NCBI GenBank assembly: GCA_023439545.1
Contig: JAEXNT010000072.1
Coordinates: forward strand, 9,654 to 73,653
Direction of reading: 5' to 3'
Origin: Bacillota bacterium
GTDB lineage: Bacteria > Bacillota > Clostridia > Acetivibrionales > DTU013
DNA length: 64,000 bases
Shown here: piece after piece, positions 51,815 through 60,553 of the stretch
Numbering within the stretch: position 1 is the first letter of the stretch
How the letters are laid out: every line of letters starts with the position of its first letter
Translations under genes and position numbers: made by a program
Notes under the pieces: model-generated
The model's database searches: none
The model's input: only the letters and a program-made list of their open reading frames with translations
What the model was told of the DNA's origin: nothing

Positions 51815-52960
51815 ATGGAGAAACAGGAATTATATGAACCCCGAAAGACGCCGCTTTACGAAGCGCACGTGGCTGCCGGCGGTAAAATAGTCGATTTTCA
51901 CGGATGGCTGTTACCGGTGCAATACGGAGGAATATTGAAGGAGCACGAATGTGTCAGAACTAAAGCCGGATTGTTCGATGTCTCCCACATGGGGGAGATA
52001 GAGGTCGGAGGTGAAGACGCTCAGGCATTTCTCCAGAGAATGCTTGCCAACGACATCGGTGCAAAGCCCGGAAAGGCAGTATATTCGCCCATGTGCTACC
52101 TTGACGGCGGTACTGTGGACGATCTGATTGTCTACAAGCTTAAAGAAAATGATTATTTACTGGTGGTAAATGCAGCTAATAAGGACAAGGATTTTGAATG
52201 GCTCAGAGGAAACAAGAGCGGACTCGTGACAGTTACCGACCGGTCGTCTGAATTTGCCCAGCTTGCGCTGCAGGGTCCGGAGGCTTTAGCGATATTAAGG
52301 CGGTTGACATCCGATGACCCTGATAAGTTAAAGTATTACCATTATTCAACGGAAGCTTCGCTCGGAGGATTGAAGGTATTCCTGTCGAGGTCGGGTTATA
52401 CGGGCGAGGACGGATTCGAAATTTACTGCAGACCGGATGACGCCGTCAGGCTCTGGGATATGCTAATTGAAAAAGGAAAGCCATACGGTCTGGAACCGGC
52501 TGGATTGGGCGCCAGGGATACCCTAAGGCTCGAAGCTGCAATGCCTCTTTACGGTCAGGAGCTGTCGGAGGTCATAACTCCGGTTATGGCGGGCCTTCAG
52601 AGGTTTATAAAACCGGACAAAGGCGATTTCAACGGAAGAAAGCCTTTGCTGGAACAGCTGCAGGGAAACCTCAAAAGCAGGATTGTCGGCCTTGAGATGA
52701 CGGACCGTGCCGTACCGAGAAGCGGCTACGAGGTTTACCAAAGCGGCTGTCTGGTTGGTTACGTTACGAGCGGGGGCTTTTTCCCGACGCTTAAGAAGAA
52801 TATGGGCCTCGCGCTAGTCAATATGACTTGCACAGGAAACGGAGGCGCCGGCATGAATACGGATGCAGGCAGCAGCATTGAAGTAAAGGTGCGCGATGCC
52901 CTGTATTCGGCGCGTATCGTCGATCTGCCCTTCTATAAGCGAAACAGAACGAATTTATAA
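51815..52960 (+). CDS. gcvT: Glycine cleavage system T protein (aminomethyltransferase)
   Basis: The 381-residue enzyme transfers the aminomethyl carbon from GcvH to tetrahydrofolate, releasing ammonia. Typical parts: KTPLYEAHVAAGGKIVDFHGW (about 11-31), the folate-binding YSPMCYLDGGTVDDL (about 89-103), SRSGYTGEDGFEIY (about 193-206) and GLGARDTLRLEAAMPLYG (about 230-247). ATG 51815 with AGGAGGG upstream. It is the first gene of gcvT-H-PA-PB, behind the glycine riboswitch. No lpd gene (L protein) is in the operon. Confidence 0.96.
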   Translation: MEKQELYEPRKTPLYEAHVAAGGKIVDFHGWLLPVQYGGILKEHECVRTKAGLFDVSHMGEIEVGGEDAQAFLQRMLANDIGAKPGKAVYSPMCYLDGGTVDDLIVYKLKENDYLLVVNAANKDKDFEWLRGNKSGLVTVTDRSSEFAQLALQGPEALAILRRLTSDDPDKLKYYHYSTEASLGGLKVFLSRSGYTGEDGFEIYCRPDDAVRLWDMLIEKGKPYGLEPAGLGARDTLRLEAAMPLYGQELSEVITPVMAGLQRFIKPDKGDFNGRKPLLEQLQGNLKSRIVGLEMTDRAVPRSGYEVYQSGCLVGYVTSGGFFPTLKKNMGLALVNMTCTGNGGAGMNTDAGSSIEVKVRDALYSARIVDLPFYKRNRTNL

Positions 52961-53032
52961 AAGAAACAGAGCTGAAGTTTATTAAACGGGATGCGGTAAA
53001 GATCTGACAATATAATGTCGAGGAGGATATTT

Positions 53033-53416
53033 ATGAAAACCTATCAGGGAACAAGATTTACCAAGGAACACGAATGGGCGAGGGCCGAAGGCGGAACGGT
53101 TTACATAGGCATATCGGATTATGCCCAGCATGCCATGGGAGATATCGTTTTTGTCGAACTGCCCAGGGTCGGAAAAAAGCTTAAGGCGGGAGAACAGACA
53201 AGCGTAGTGGAATCGGTCAAAACCGCGTCGGATGTATATTCGCCCGTATCGGGTACAGTCGTACAGGTAAATGAGGCATTGAACGATTCCCCCGAGCTGC
53301 TCAACGCAGAACCGTATGAAAACTGGATCGCAGTTCTGGAAGCGGATGACCCGTCGGAGCTCGACAAACTGATGAATGAACAGCAGTATGCCGATTTCTG
53401 TGCGAAGGAGGGCTGA
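53033..53416 (+). CDS. gcvH: Glycine cleavage system H protein (lipoyl carrier)
   Basis: The 127-residue carrier shuttles the aminomethyl group between P, T and L proteins on a lipoyl-lysine. The lipoylation site is in SVVESVKTASDVYSPVSG (Lys about residue 63), with the usual HEWAR start region and the DDPSELDKLM tail. ATG 53033 follows GAGGAGGAT. It would be lipoylated by the LplA encoded upstream. gcvPA begins two bases after its stop. Confidence 0.96.
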   Translation: MKTYQGTRFTKEHEWARAEGGTVYIGISDYAQHAMGDIVFVELPRVGKKLKAGEQTSVVESVKTASDVYSPVSGTVVQVNEALNDSPELLNAEPYENWIAVLEADDPSELDKLMNEQQYADFCAKEG

Positions 53417-53418
53417 CG

Positions 53419-54780
53419 ATGTCCCGATATATTCCTAATACTGAGGAAGACCGGGCTCAGATGCTGGCTTCGATCGAGCTTACGGATACGGAGGAGCTCT
53501 TTTCGGATATTCCTGAGAATTTAAGATACAAGGGAAGGCTGGACCTTCCGGAAGGTATGTCGGAGCTCGAGCTCGCTTTACATATGAAGGCGCTTGCACG
53601 CAAAAATGTGAATACGGATGAGTATGCCTGTTTTCTCGGAGCCGGCGCCTATGACCATTTCATACCCTCCATAGTCGGGCATGTCATTTCCAAACCTGAG
53701 TTTTATACGGCTTATACTCCTTACCAGCCTGAGATAAGCCAGGGGATGCTGCAGGCCATATTCGAATATCAGACGATGATCTGCCGGCTCACCGCCATGG
53801 ATGTTTCAAATGCTTCGATGTACGACGGCGCCACGGCTCTTGCGGAAGCGGCGCTAATGGCAGTGCGCTCCGCAGGGCGAAGCGGCGTGCTGTTGTCAAC
53901 GGGCGTTCATCCCGAGTTCAGGGAGGTTCTGAAGACATACTCTAAATTCAACGGTATAAAAATAACGGAGATTGGATTGACCGGTGAAATTACCGATACC
54001 GGCAGGCTGAAAACGGTGCTTTCGGACGAAAGCCCGGATGGCTTTGCCGCGGTGATCGTACAGTCCCCAAATTTCTATGGGTACGTCGAGGATATGAAAC
54101 AGATCTCGGAATTGGCTGCCAAAAACAACGCACTTTCGATAGCCTGTGTCGATCCCATATCGCTTGCCTTGTTGAAGCCGCCGGGGGAATGCGGCGTCGA
54201 TATTGTTGCGGGCGAAGGGCAACCACTCGGAAACCCGCTTGATTTCGGCGGTCCTTACCTTGGTTTTCTGGCAGCAAAAAAAGAGCTTGCCAGAAAAATG
54301 CCTGGCAGGATTGTAGGCCAGACCACTGATCACGAGGGCAGAAGAGGTTTTACTCTGACCTTGCAGGCGAGAGAACAGCATATAAGAAGAGAAAAGGCTG
54401 TTTCGAACATATGCTCCAACGAGGCACTGAATGCACTGGCGGCTGCGGCCTATCTGTCGGTCATGGGTAAGGAAGGCCTGAAGGAAGCGGCTAACCTGTG
54501 TCTTCAAAAGTCCCACTATACATATGAAAAACTGCTTGGGACCAGGAAGTTTGCCAAGGTAAGCGACGCGCCATTCTTCAAGGAATTCACGCTCAGATCG
54601 CTAAACGAGCCTGTGAATAGTATAAATGCACGTTTGCTCGAGCATGGGATTATCGGAGGTCTCGAGCTTGAGCGGCTCGATCCGGGAAAGAAGGACCGGT
54701 GGCTCATAGCAGTTACAGAGAAGCGTACGAAGCAGGAGATAGACCTGTTTGTAAGAATAGCGGCGGGAGGTGACAGGTGA
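53419..54780 (+). CDS. gcvPA: Glycine dehydrogenase (decarboxylating) subunit 1
   Basis: The 453-residue alpha subunit of the split P protein has RYIPNTEEDRAQML, the ACFLGAGAYDHFIPS block (about 72-86), YTPYQPEISQGMLQAIFEYQT (about 96-116) and FGGPYLGFLA (about 276-285). P protein decarboxylates glycine with PLP; this subunit lacks the PLP-lysine, carried by subunit 2. ATG 53419 is two bases after gcvH, with GGAGGGCTG inside the gcvH end as site. It overlaps gcvPB by one base. Confidence 0.95.
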   Translation: MSRYIPNTEEDRAQMLASIELTDTEELFSDIPENLRYKGRLDLPEGMSELELALHMKALARKNVNTDEYACFLGAGAYDHFIPSIVGHVISKPEFYTAYTPYQPEISQGMLQAIFEYQTMICRLTAMDVSNASMYDGATALAEAALMAVRSAGRSGVLLSTGVHPEFREVLKTYSKFNGIKITEIGLTGEITDTGRLKTVLSDESPDGFAAVIVQSPNFYGYVEDMKQISELAAKNNALSIACVDPISLALLKPPGECGVDIVAGEGQPLGNPLDFGGPYLGFLAAKKELARKMPGRIVGQTTDHEGRRGFTLTLQAREQHIRREKAVSNICSNEALNALAAAAYLSVMGKEGLKEAANLCLQKSHYTYEKLLGTRKFAKVSDAPFFKEFTLRSLNEPVNSINARLLEHGIIGGLELERLDPGKKDRWLIAVTEKRTKQEIDLFVRIAAGGDR

Positions 54781-56240
54781 TGTCCGAGCAGAATACTCCA
54801 GAAATGATTTTCGAGCTGAGCCGGATCGGAAGAAGAGCATACAGTCTGCCTGTCTGCGACGTTCCGGTAAAACCGGCCGACGTGTTTATACCGGGCGGAT
54901 TCCTCAGAAACGCAGACGCCGGACTTCCTGAAGTCAGCGAGGTGGACGTCGCAAGGCATTTTACACGGCTGGCTCACCGCAACCACGGAGTCGATTCCGG
55001 TTTTTATCCTCTGGGTTCGTGCACCATGAAATACAATCCCAAGATAAACGAGGATCTGGCGAACCTGGGCGGCTTTACGGGCGTTCATCCATATCAGGCG
55101 GAGAGCGCCGCGCAGGGCTGCCTGCAGGTATTGTACGAGATGGACAGGATGCTTTCCGAAATCTCCGGGATGGAGCGCTTTTGCCTGCAGCCTGCAGCCG
55201 GCGCACATGGAGAGATAACAGGCTTGATGGTGATAAGGGCATACCATGAGAACCGGGGCGATTCAGGCCGTACCAGGATAATCATTCCGGATTCCGCACA
55301 CGGAACCAATCCCGCATCCGCAGCGCTCGCGGGCTTTGAGACGGTAGAGGTCGGATCGGACGCAAGGGGCGGAATAGATCTGGATAAGTTGAGAGAGGTC
55401 GTGGGACCCGACACTGCCGGGCTTATGCTGACCAATCCCAATACGCTCGGATTGTTCGACGAAAATATAGGGAAAATAGCAGAGATCATTCACGGCGCCG
55501 GCGGCCTGCTCTATTATGACGGAGCGAACGCAAACGCCATACTGGGCATATGCAGACCGGGAGACATGGGCTTCGACGTGGTCCACCTCAATCTTCACAA
55601 GACCTTCGGTACGCCGCACGGAGGCGGAGGACCAGGTTCCGGTCCGGTTGGTGTAAGGAAGGAGCTTGTGCCATTCCTGCCGTCGCCATCGGTGGAGGTC
55701 AAAGCTGACCGATACGTGCTGGATTATGACCATCCGCTGTCGATCGGCAGTGTTAAATCATTCTATGGCAATTTTGGAGTCATACTGAAGGCGTATGCAT
55801 ATATCAGGACGATGGGGCCTGACGGGCTCAGGGAAGTTTCTGAAACGGCCGTACTTAACGCCAATTATCTTTTCAACCGCCTGAAGCAGCATTTCAGAGT
55901 GCCGTATGACAGGATATGCAAGCATGAATTCGTACTGTCCGGCGAGAACCAGGCAGAGAAGGGTGTTCGTACTCTCGATATGGCTAAAAGGCTGCTGGAT
56001 TTCGGGTATCATCCCCCGACGGTCTATTTCCCTCTGATCGTGCATGAAGCCATCATGATAGAACCTACTGAAACGGAAAGCAGGGAGACGCTGGACCGGT
56101 TTGCGGATACTCTTATACGGATAGTGAAAGAGGCGGAACAGGACCCGGACAAAGTAAGGAATGCACCGTATACGACTGCGGTATCGAGGCTCGATGAGGT
56201 GAAAGCCGCACGGAATCCAGTTCTGAAATGGGGCGGCTGA
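54780..56240 (+). CDS. gcvPB: Glycine dehydrogenase (decarboxylating) subunit 2
   Basis: The 486-residue beta subunit carries the PLP site: the Schiff-base Lys is in VVHLNLHKTFGTPHGGGGPG (about 263-282). It also has FYPLGSCTMKYNP (about 75-87) and AAGAHGE. ATG 54780 is chosen over GTG 54777 because GGGAGGTGA lies at the right distance; it shares one base with the gcvPA stop (TGATG coupling). Last gene of the operon. Confidence 0.96.
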   Translation: MSEQNTPEMIFELSRIGRRAYSLPVCDVPVKPADVFIPGGFLRNADAGLPEVSEVDVARHFTRLAHRNHGVDSGFYPLGSCTMKYNPKINEDLANLGGFTGVHPYQAESAAQGCLQVLYEMDRMLSEISGMERFCLQPAAGAHGEITGLMVIRAYHENRGDSGRTRIIIPDSAHGTNPASAALAGFETVEVGSDARGGIDLDKLREVVGPDTAGLMLTNPNTLGLFDENIGKIAEIIHGAGGLLYYDGANANAILGICRPGDMGFDVVHLNLHKTFGTPHGGGGPGSGPVGVRKELVPFLPSPSVEVKADRYVLDYDHPLSIGSVKSFYGNFGVILKAYAYIRTMGPDGLREVSETAVLNANYLFNRLKQHFRVPYDRICKHEFVLSGENQAEKGVRTLDMAKRLLDFGYHPPTVYFPLIVHEAIMIEPTETESRETLDRFADTLIRIVKEAEQDPDKVRNAPYTTAVSRLDEVKAARNPVLKWGG

Positions 56241-56257
56241 CCCGTGCGGATTGACCG

Positions 56258-56325
56258 GTGACAACTGACCTGTGGCTTTACTATGGAAAGCGTGACAACT
56301 GACCTGTGGCTTTACTGCGGAAAGC
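56258..56325. repeat. 34-bp direct tandem duplication downstream of gcvPB
   Basis: Two copies (56258-56291 and 56292-56325) of a unit beginning GTGACAACTGACCTGTGGCT differ at two positions (TAT/TGC context). No terminator-like hairpin of standard form is seen between gcvPB and mrnC. Confidence 0.8.
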
Positions 56326-56470
56326 GTTATATCTGGGCGGATTCGCCCGGAGAAAACTATTGCCAAAGTTAGCTGTGGGAAATTTTTGCTTGCGATTATG
56401 TGCCAAGCACAAATTTTATTCACATTGGGTCGAATATAAGATATAATACTCACCAGAGGTATTTTACAGG

Positions 56471-56929
56471 ATGGATGAAAGCATATTCGATGCTATAGGC
56501 GGGAATTTCCACATAAAGCATGAAGAACTGAATACATATTCCCCACTTGTACTTGCTTATGCCGGCGATGCGGTTTATGAGCTTTTTGTGCGTACGCTTC
56601 TTATAGCCAAGGGCAACGCGCCCGTGCACAAGCTGCACAAGCAGTCCATCGCATATGTCAAAGCCAAGGCGCAGTCCGACACCATCCACAGTCTGCTGGA
56701 GATGCTTACTCCGGAGGAACAGGATGTGGTAAGGCGCGGACGGAACGCAAAATCCGGAACTATCCCCAAAAATGCCGATGTTACCGATTATAAATATGCG
56801 ACGGGTTTTGAATCGTTGCTCGGTTATCTATATCTCAAGGGTGATTATACGCGGCTGCTGGAAGTGCTGAGCATTTCGGTCGGACAAAGTCATGACGCCC
56901 GGGGCCAAAACGGCAAAGGCAGCATATAA
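56471..56929 (+). CDS. mrnC: Mini-ribonuclease III
   Basis: The 152-residue protein is an RNase III catalytic domain without dsRNA-binding domain, which matures 23S rRNA ends. It has the LVLAYAGDAVYELFVR core (about 26-41; catalytic Asp in GDA), HKLHKQSIAYVKA, RRGRNAKSGTIPKNADVTDYKYATGFESLLGYLYL (about 88-122; second acidic pair in FESLLG). ATG 56471 after AGAGGT. In related genomes it follows cysS; here it precedes rlmB closely, as expected. Confidence 0.93.
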   Translation: MDESIFDAIGGNFHIKHEELNTYSPLVLAYAGDAVYELFVRTLLIAKGNAPVHKLHKQSIAYVKAKAQSDTIHSLLEMLTPEEQDVVRRGRNAKSGTIPKNADVTDYKYATGFESLLGYLYLKGDYTRLLEVLSISVGQSHDARGQNGKGSI

Positions 56930-56977
56930 ACCTTAAAAGATGCAAAAATAATAAGAAACCAGAAAGGGCGTATAGTC

Positions 56978-58573
56978 ATGGATAAAAGGAAGAGGAACGA
57001 TTTTGGTCCGGATGACAGGGGCGGCCGGTTTGATAAGAAATCGGGAAAACCCGAATATAGAGGCGCTGCAAAAGGCCGTACAGGTACTTATTCCAAAACG
57101 AGAGACGACAGTTCGGAATTCACGGGCGGTGTCCAGGGCGGACGCGGTCCCGCGGAGAGGAAGAGCTACGGGCAAGGTAAGCGCGGAGGTTCGTCTGATA
57201 ATAGAGGACAGGCTACCGGCTACCGCGGAGGATCTTCCGATAATAGAGGCCCGGCAACCGGCTACCGCGGAGGTTCGTCTGATAATAGAGGCCCTGCAAC
57301 CGGCTACCGCGGAGGTTCGTCTGACAATAGAGGCTCAGCTTCCGGCTATCGCGGAGGATCTTCCGATAATAGAGGACAGGCTACCGGCTACCGCGGAGGT
57401 TCGTCTGATAACAGAGGTTCAGCTTCCGGTTATCGCGGAGGTTCGTCTGATAATAGAGGACAGGCTACCGGCTATCGCGGAGGCTCGTCTGATAATAGAG
57501 GCCCGGCAAGCGGCTACCGCGGAGGCTCGTCTGATAATAGAGGCTCAGCATCCGGCTATCGCGGAGGTTCGCCTGATAATAGAGGCCCGGCATCCGGCTA
57601 TCGCGGAGGTTCATCGGGGGACAGAGGCGCAGCTCCTTCGTTCCGCGGGACATCTCCGGAACGTCGAGGCTTTTCATCGGAAAAGGGCGGTTTCGCTTCC
57701 GACAAGCGCGGTTTTTCACCAGATCGCCGCGAGCCTTCCATCTACAATCATAATGCAAAGAAATCAGCCGCGGAGGAAAAACTGCCGCGTTCAAACAAGC
57801 AGGAAGCCGATATTTCCGGACTCCAGGAGGATCTTGACAAGCTCGAGGGAAGAAATTCGGTACTCGAAGCGCTGAAGTCCGGTAGGAGCATAAACAGGAT
57901 ATTCGTTTCCAAGGGCGAACGCGAGGGCTCCGTAACTCAGATCATTGCGCTGGCAAGGCAGAATCATATACTGATACAGGAGATAGACAGGACAAAGCTC
58001 GACGACATGTCCGTGACGCATGCCCACCAGGGTGTTATAGCGCTTGCTGCCGCCAAGGATTACGTGGATGTGGAGACTATACTTGCGAAGGCAGAAGAAA
58101 GCGGGAAGCCGCCTTTCATAATAATTCTCGATGAAATTACAGATCCGTATAATCTGGGTTCGATATTAAGGACTGCCAACGCCGCAGGCGTTCATGGCAT
58201 CATTATTCCCAAGCGGCGGGCGATAGGGCTCACAGCTTCAGTCTCCAAGGCGTCAGCCGGCGCCATAGAATATGTTCCGGTCGCACGCGTGACAAATGTC
58301 GTGCAGACCATAGAAATGCTGAAAGAGCGGAATATATGGGTAGTCGGGACTGATTCGACGGGCGAGAAGGCATACTTCGAAAGCGATCTGACCGGCCCTG
58401 TTGCGCTTGTCATAGGCAGCGAAGGCGAAGGCATGGGAAAGCTCGTGCGCGAAAGCTGCGATTTTGTTGTAAATATCCCGATGCTGGGCAAAATCTCATC
58501 ATTGAATGCAGCTGTAGCCGGGGCTATCGTCTCGTATGAGATATTCAGGCAGAGGAGCACTAAGAAATCCTGA
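56978..58573 (+). CDS. rlmB: 23S rRNA 2'-O-methyltransferase RlmB with Arg/Gly-rich repeat extension
   Basis: The 531-residue protein is about twice the usual RlmB length. The C-terminal half (from about 284) is a normal SpoU methyltransferase: a substrate-binding part (EGRNSVLEALKSG) and SPOUT motifs NLGSILRTANAAG, ALVIGSEGEGM and IPMLGKISSLNAA. It methylates G2251 (E. coli numbering) of 23S rRNA. The N-terminal half is disordered and includes about eleven 14-residue repeats of the type GYRGGSSDNRG (about 69-222), like RGG RNA-binding tails. ATG 56978 after AAAGGGCG. Neighbours mrnC and sigH are standard. Confidence 0.93.
   Translation: MDKRKRNDFGPDDRGGRFDKKSGKPEYRGAAKGRTGTYSKTRDDSSEFTGGVQGGRGPAERKSYGQGKRGGSSDNRGQATGYRGGSSDNRGPATGYRGGSSDNRGPATGYRGGSSDNRGSASGYRGGSSDNRGQATGYRGGSSDNRGSASGYRGGSSDNRGQATGYRGGSSDNRGPASGYRGGSSDNRGSASGYRGGSPDNRGPASGYRGGSSGDRGAAPSFRGTSPERRGFSSEKGGFASDKRGFSPDRREPSIYNHNAKKSAAEEKLPRSNKQEADISGLQEDLDKLEGRNSVLEALKSGRSINRIFVSKGEREGSVTQIIALARQNHILIQEIDRTKLDDMSVTHAHQGVIALAAAKDYVDVETILAKAEESGKPPFIIILDEITDPYNLGSILRTANAAGVHGIIIPKRRAIGLTASVSKASAGAIEYVPVARVTNVVQTIEMLKERNIWVVGTDSTGEKAYFESDLTGPVALVIGSEGEGMGKLVRESCDFVVNIPMLGKISSLNAAVAGAIVSYEIFRQRSTKKS
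57182..57650. repeat. Coding 42-bp tandem repeat in rlmB
   Basis: Ten near-identical and one degenerate copies encode the 14-residue unit with variable PAT/SAS/QAT triplets. DNA identity between units is high (e.g. CTACCGCGGAGGTTCGTCTG recurs), so length variation by slippage is expected. Confidence 0.88.
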
Positions 58574-58773
58574 TTGAAAATTAAAATTTCATATACAAAA
58601 TAAAATTGAACTGCCGATAATTATATAGAGCTATTTTAGCACGGATTGGGAAATATACGGGCAGTCATAATGGTGCAATTTCCCAGTTGAAACGGACCGG
58701 ATCCGATCGAGCCGGGCATAGACAAAGGGGTTGCCCGTAGGGCTTGGAGTACTACTGCGGAGCAAGGTCCGGC
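58574..58773. other. Intergenic region with palindromic GC-rich stretch
   Basis: After an AT-rich start, 58690-58775 contains several pairable segments (GGACCGG...GGTCCGG; GGGCATA...TTGCCC) but no frame and no known RNA consensus that I recognise. It may be an RNA leader or the terminator region of rlmB. Confidence 0.35.
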
Positions 58774-58802
58774 TTGACATAAAAGCTGGCATTTCATATA
58801 AT
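58774..58802 (+). promoter_or_regulatory. Perfect consensus sigma-A promoter upstream of sigH
   Basis: TTGACA (58774-58779), exactly 17 bases, TATAAT (58797-58802). Predicted start is near 58809, inside the hairpin that follows. Confidence 0.85.
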
Positions 58803-58840
58803 TAGGTCAGGTAATTTTCCAATTGACCTGCCTTTTTGCA
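58803..58840 (+). terminator. Terminator-like hairpin at the 5' end of the sigH transcript
   Basis: AGGTCAGGTAATT and AATTGACCTGCCT pair with two bulges around TTCC, then TTTTTGC. It begins almost at the predicted transcription start, so it could be a 5' stabiliser, an attenuator, or a terminator for rlmB readthrough. Confidence 0.55.
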
Positions 58841-58874
58841 TTATATTTACAGTACATACTGGGGGGCAAAAAAT

Positions 58875-59519
58875 TTGAAGCCGAATGCTCAAGCCGAGGC
58901 ACGTTTAAATTTCAATCCGGCAAGTGACGAGGAAGTCATCAGGGACGCAAAAACTGGTGACGGCCAGGCTCTCGAATTTCTGATCAACAAATATAAAAGT
59001 TTTGTTCGTGCAAAGGCAAGGACATACTTTCTTATAGGAGCTGACAGAGAGGATATCATACAGGAAGGTATGATCGGCCTTTATAAGGCCATTCGCGATT
59101 TCAGGGGGGACAAGCTTTCATCCTTCAGAGCCTTTGCCGAGCTGTGCATCACAAGACAGATCATTACGGCGATCAAGACGGCCACCAGGCAGAAACACAT
59201 CCCTCTGAACTCTTACATTTCCCTCAACAAGCCGATCTTCGACGAGGAATCCGACCGCACGCTGCTTGACGTCATAAGCGAGGAGAGCGTGAGCGATCCT
59301 GAGGAAATGATGATCAACCGCGAGGAATTCGCGGGGATCGAAGTCAAAATGGGAGAGATTCTGAGTAGTTTGGAATGGCAGGTCCTCTCGCTTTACCTGC
59401 AGGGACGTACGTATCAGGAGATATCGGTCTTGCTCCACAGACACGTGAAATCGATAGACAACGCGCTGCAGCGGGTGAAGCGGAAACTCGAGAAATATCT
59501 CGAAGAGGGTAGAATCTGA
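58875..59519 (+). CDS. sigH: RNA polymerase sigma-H factor
   Basis: The 214-residue sigma factor directs early sporulation transcription. Region 2 is EFLINKYKSFVRAKARTYFL, then ADREDIIQEGMIGLYKAIRDF and FAELCITRQIITAIKTATRQKH; region 4 is SSLEWQVLSLYLQGRTYQEIS and HRHVKSIDNALQRVKRKLE. Start TTG 58875 with GGGGGG 8 bases upstream; upstream in-frame codons lie in the leader hairpin and lack homology. Position after rlmB is the standard clostridial order. Preceded by a perfect promoter and hairpin. Confidence 0.95.
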   Translation: MKPNAQAEARLNFNPASDEEVIRDAKTGDGQALEFLINKYKSFVRAKARTYFLIGADREDIIQEGMIGLYKAIRDFRGDKLSSFRAFAELCITRQIITAIKTATRQKHIPLNSYISLNKPIFDEESDRTLLDVISEESVSDPEEMMINREEFAGIEVKMGEILSSLEWQVLSLYLQGRTYQEISVLLHRHVKSIDNALQRVKRKLEKYLEEGRI

Positions 59520-59628
59520 TACATATTCGACAAGCAAATACCCAGACACACGATTTTCCGGCGCACAGTATACGCCGGCGCCCGGCATATCACTGCACGG
59601 GATATCCCGGTACGCTTGTATCGAAACG

Positions 59629-60048
59629 CTATTTTCCAGTACAACGGAATTGCTGTGGGTGCACTCCGGTATATTTTTTGAAAACCGTGCTGAAATATTG
59701 CGGGTTCTCATAGCCTACTGTCTCGGCAACCTCCAGTATCTTCATTTCCGTATCGGACAGCAGTTTTTTGGCCGCTTCCATTCGTACCTGCGTTATATAT
59801 TCCACTGCCGTGCTTCCTGTTTCCTTCTTGAAAATAAGGCTGATGTAGTTCGGCGACAGATAAACTTCCTTCGATAGGCTAATGACGCTTATGTTCAGCA
59901 TGTATTGCCGGCCTATGATCTCTTTGATGCGGTTCACCATTGTCGAAAAGCGAAGGCAGCTCGTCGAGTGGCGGACAGAAAACAGAAAATAAGCAGACTC
60001 GGTGAATGCAGAAAGACTGCAGATAGGACAGATGCGGCAAGCGGCCAA
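59629..60048 (-). pseudogene. Truncated AraC-type regulator (C-terminal HTH of a YesN-like response regulator)
   Basis: Only the DNA-binding part is intact: MVNRIKEIIGRQYMLNISVI, ylSPNYISLIFKKETG, RMEAAKKLLSDTEMKILEVA and GYENPQYFSTVFKKYTGVHP, ending RCTGK. The receiver or sensor domain is missing; upstream in frame is a Cys/Ser-rich stretch without homology and no good ribosome site. A short protein from ATG 59940 (about 103 residues) could be made, but a remnant is more likely. Confidence 0.65.
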
Positions 60049-60148
60049 ACCTACACAGTCAGAACAATCTCAAGCCGAATCTCCCGGACAAAACCGGCAA
60101 AGGTAACTGAGTAAGGTAGCTGGAAAAAATTAATCGTTAAATTACGGC

Positions 60149-60177
60149 TGGACACGGCGAAAATATTGTGTTACAAT
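60149..60177 (+). promoter_or_regulatory. Promoter of the tRNA pair
   Basis: TGGACA (60149-60154), 17-base spacer, TACAAT (60172-60177), about 35 bases before tRNA-Gly. Confidence 0.7.
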
Positions 60178-60217
60178 ATAAATCGCCGTTAAAAATGGCA
60201 GCCGCATAAATAATTGT

Positions 60218-60291
60218 GCGGGTGTAGTTCAGTGGTAGAACATCAGCTTCCCAAGCTGATTGTGAGGGTTCGATTCCCTTCACCCGCTCCA
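60218..60291 (+). tRNA. tRNA-Gly (CCC anticodon), CCA encoded
   Basis: Acceptor GCGGGTG/CACCCGC, D-arm AGTTCAGTGGTAGAAC, anticodon stem CAGC/GCTG with loop TTCCCAA (anticodon CCC), T-arm GAGGGTTCGATTCCCTT, then TCCA. All stems pair normally. Confidence 0.93.
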
Positions 60292-60302
60292 TCAGCTTAT
60301 AT

Positions 60303-60378
60303 GCCCTCATAGCTCAGTTGGCAGAGCGCATCCATGGTAAGGATGAGGTCATCAGTTCGACTCTGATTGAGGGCTCCA
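60303..60378 (+). tRNA. tRNA-Thr (GGT anticodon), CCA encoded; presumed integration site
   Basis: Acceptor GCCCTCA/TGAGGGC, D-arm AGCTCAGTTGGCAGAGC, anticodon stem CATCC/GGATG with loop ATGGTAA (anticodon GGT), T-arm ATCAGTTCGACTCTGAT, then TCCA. An integrase gene pointing toward it begins 175 bases downstream, so its 3' end is the likely attachment site; the second att copy is outside the window. Confidence 0.93.
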
Positions 60379-60379
60379 A

Positions 60380-60425
60380 CTGAAAAACCTTGAAGTATTG
60401 AGAAATCAATGTTTCAGGGTTTTTT
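60380..60425 (+). terminator. Terminator after the tRNA pair
   Basis: AAAACCTTGAA can pair (with G-U) with TTTCAGGGTTTT around a loop of about 17 bases, followed by TTTTTTG. It lies two bases beyond the tRNA-Thr CCA. Confidence 0.6.
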
Positions 60426-60553
60426 GTTTGCCCTTAAGCGGGTTGCCTATCGCCCCATTTACCAATATATGGCGTATAAAACCGCTTAAAATCATATAAA
60501 ATCATCTGCAATGGTGTACTGATGGTGTACCAAATGGTTCACTTTCTTATCGC

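Noticed and set aside
57003..57875. 290-codon frame in a second phase of rlmB
   Set aside because: Created by the 42-bp repeats staying open in two phases; no ribosome site, and the rlmB frame is secure.
58690..58775. Known riboswitch upstream of sigH
   Set aside because: Pairable GC-rich segments exist, but no riboswitch consensus that I recognise is present and the sigH promoter lies downstream of it.
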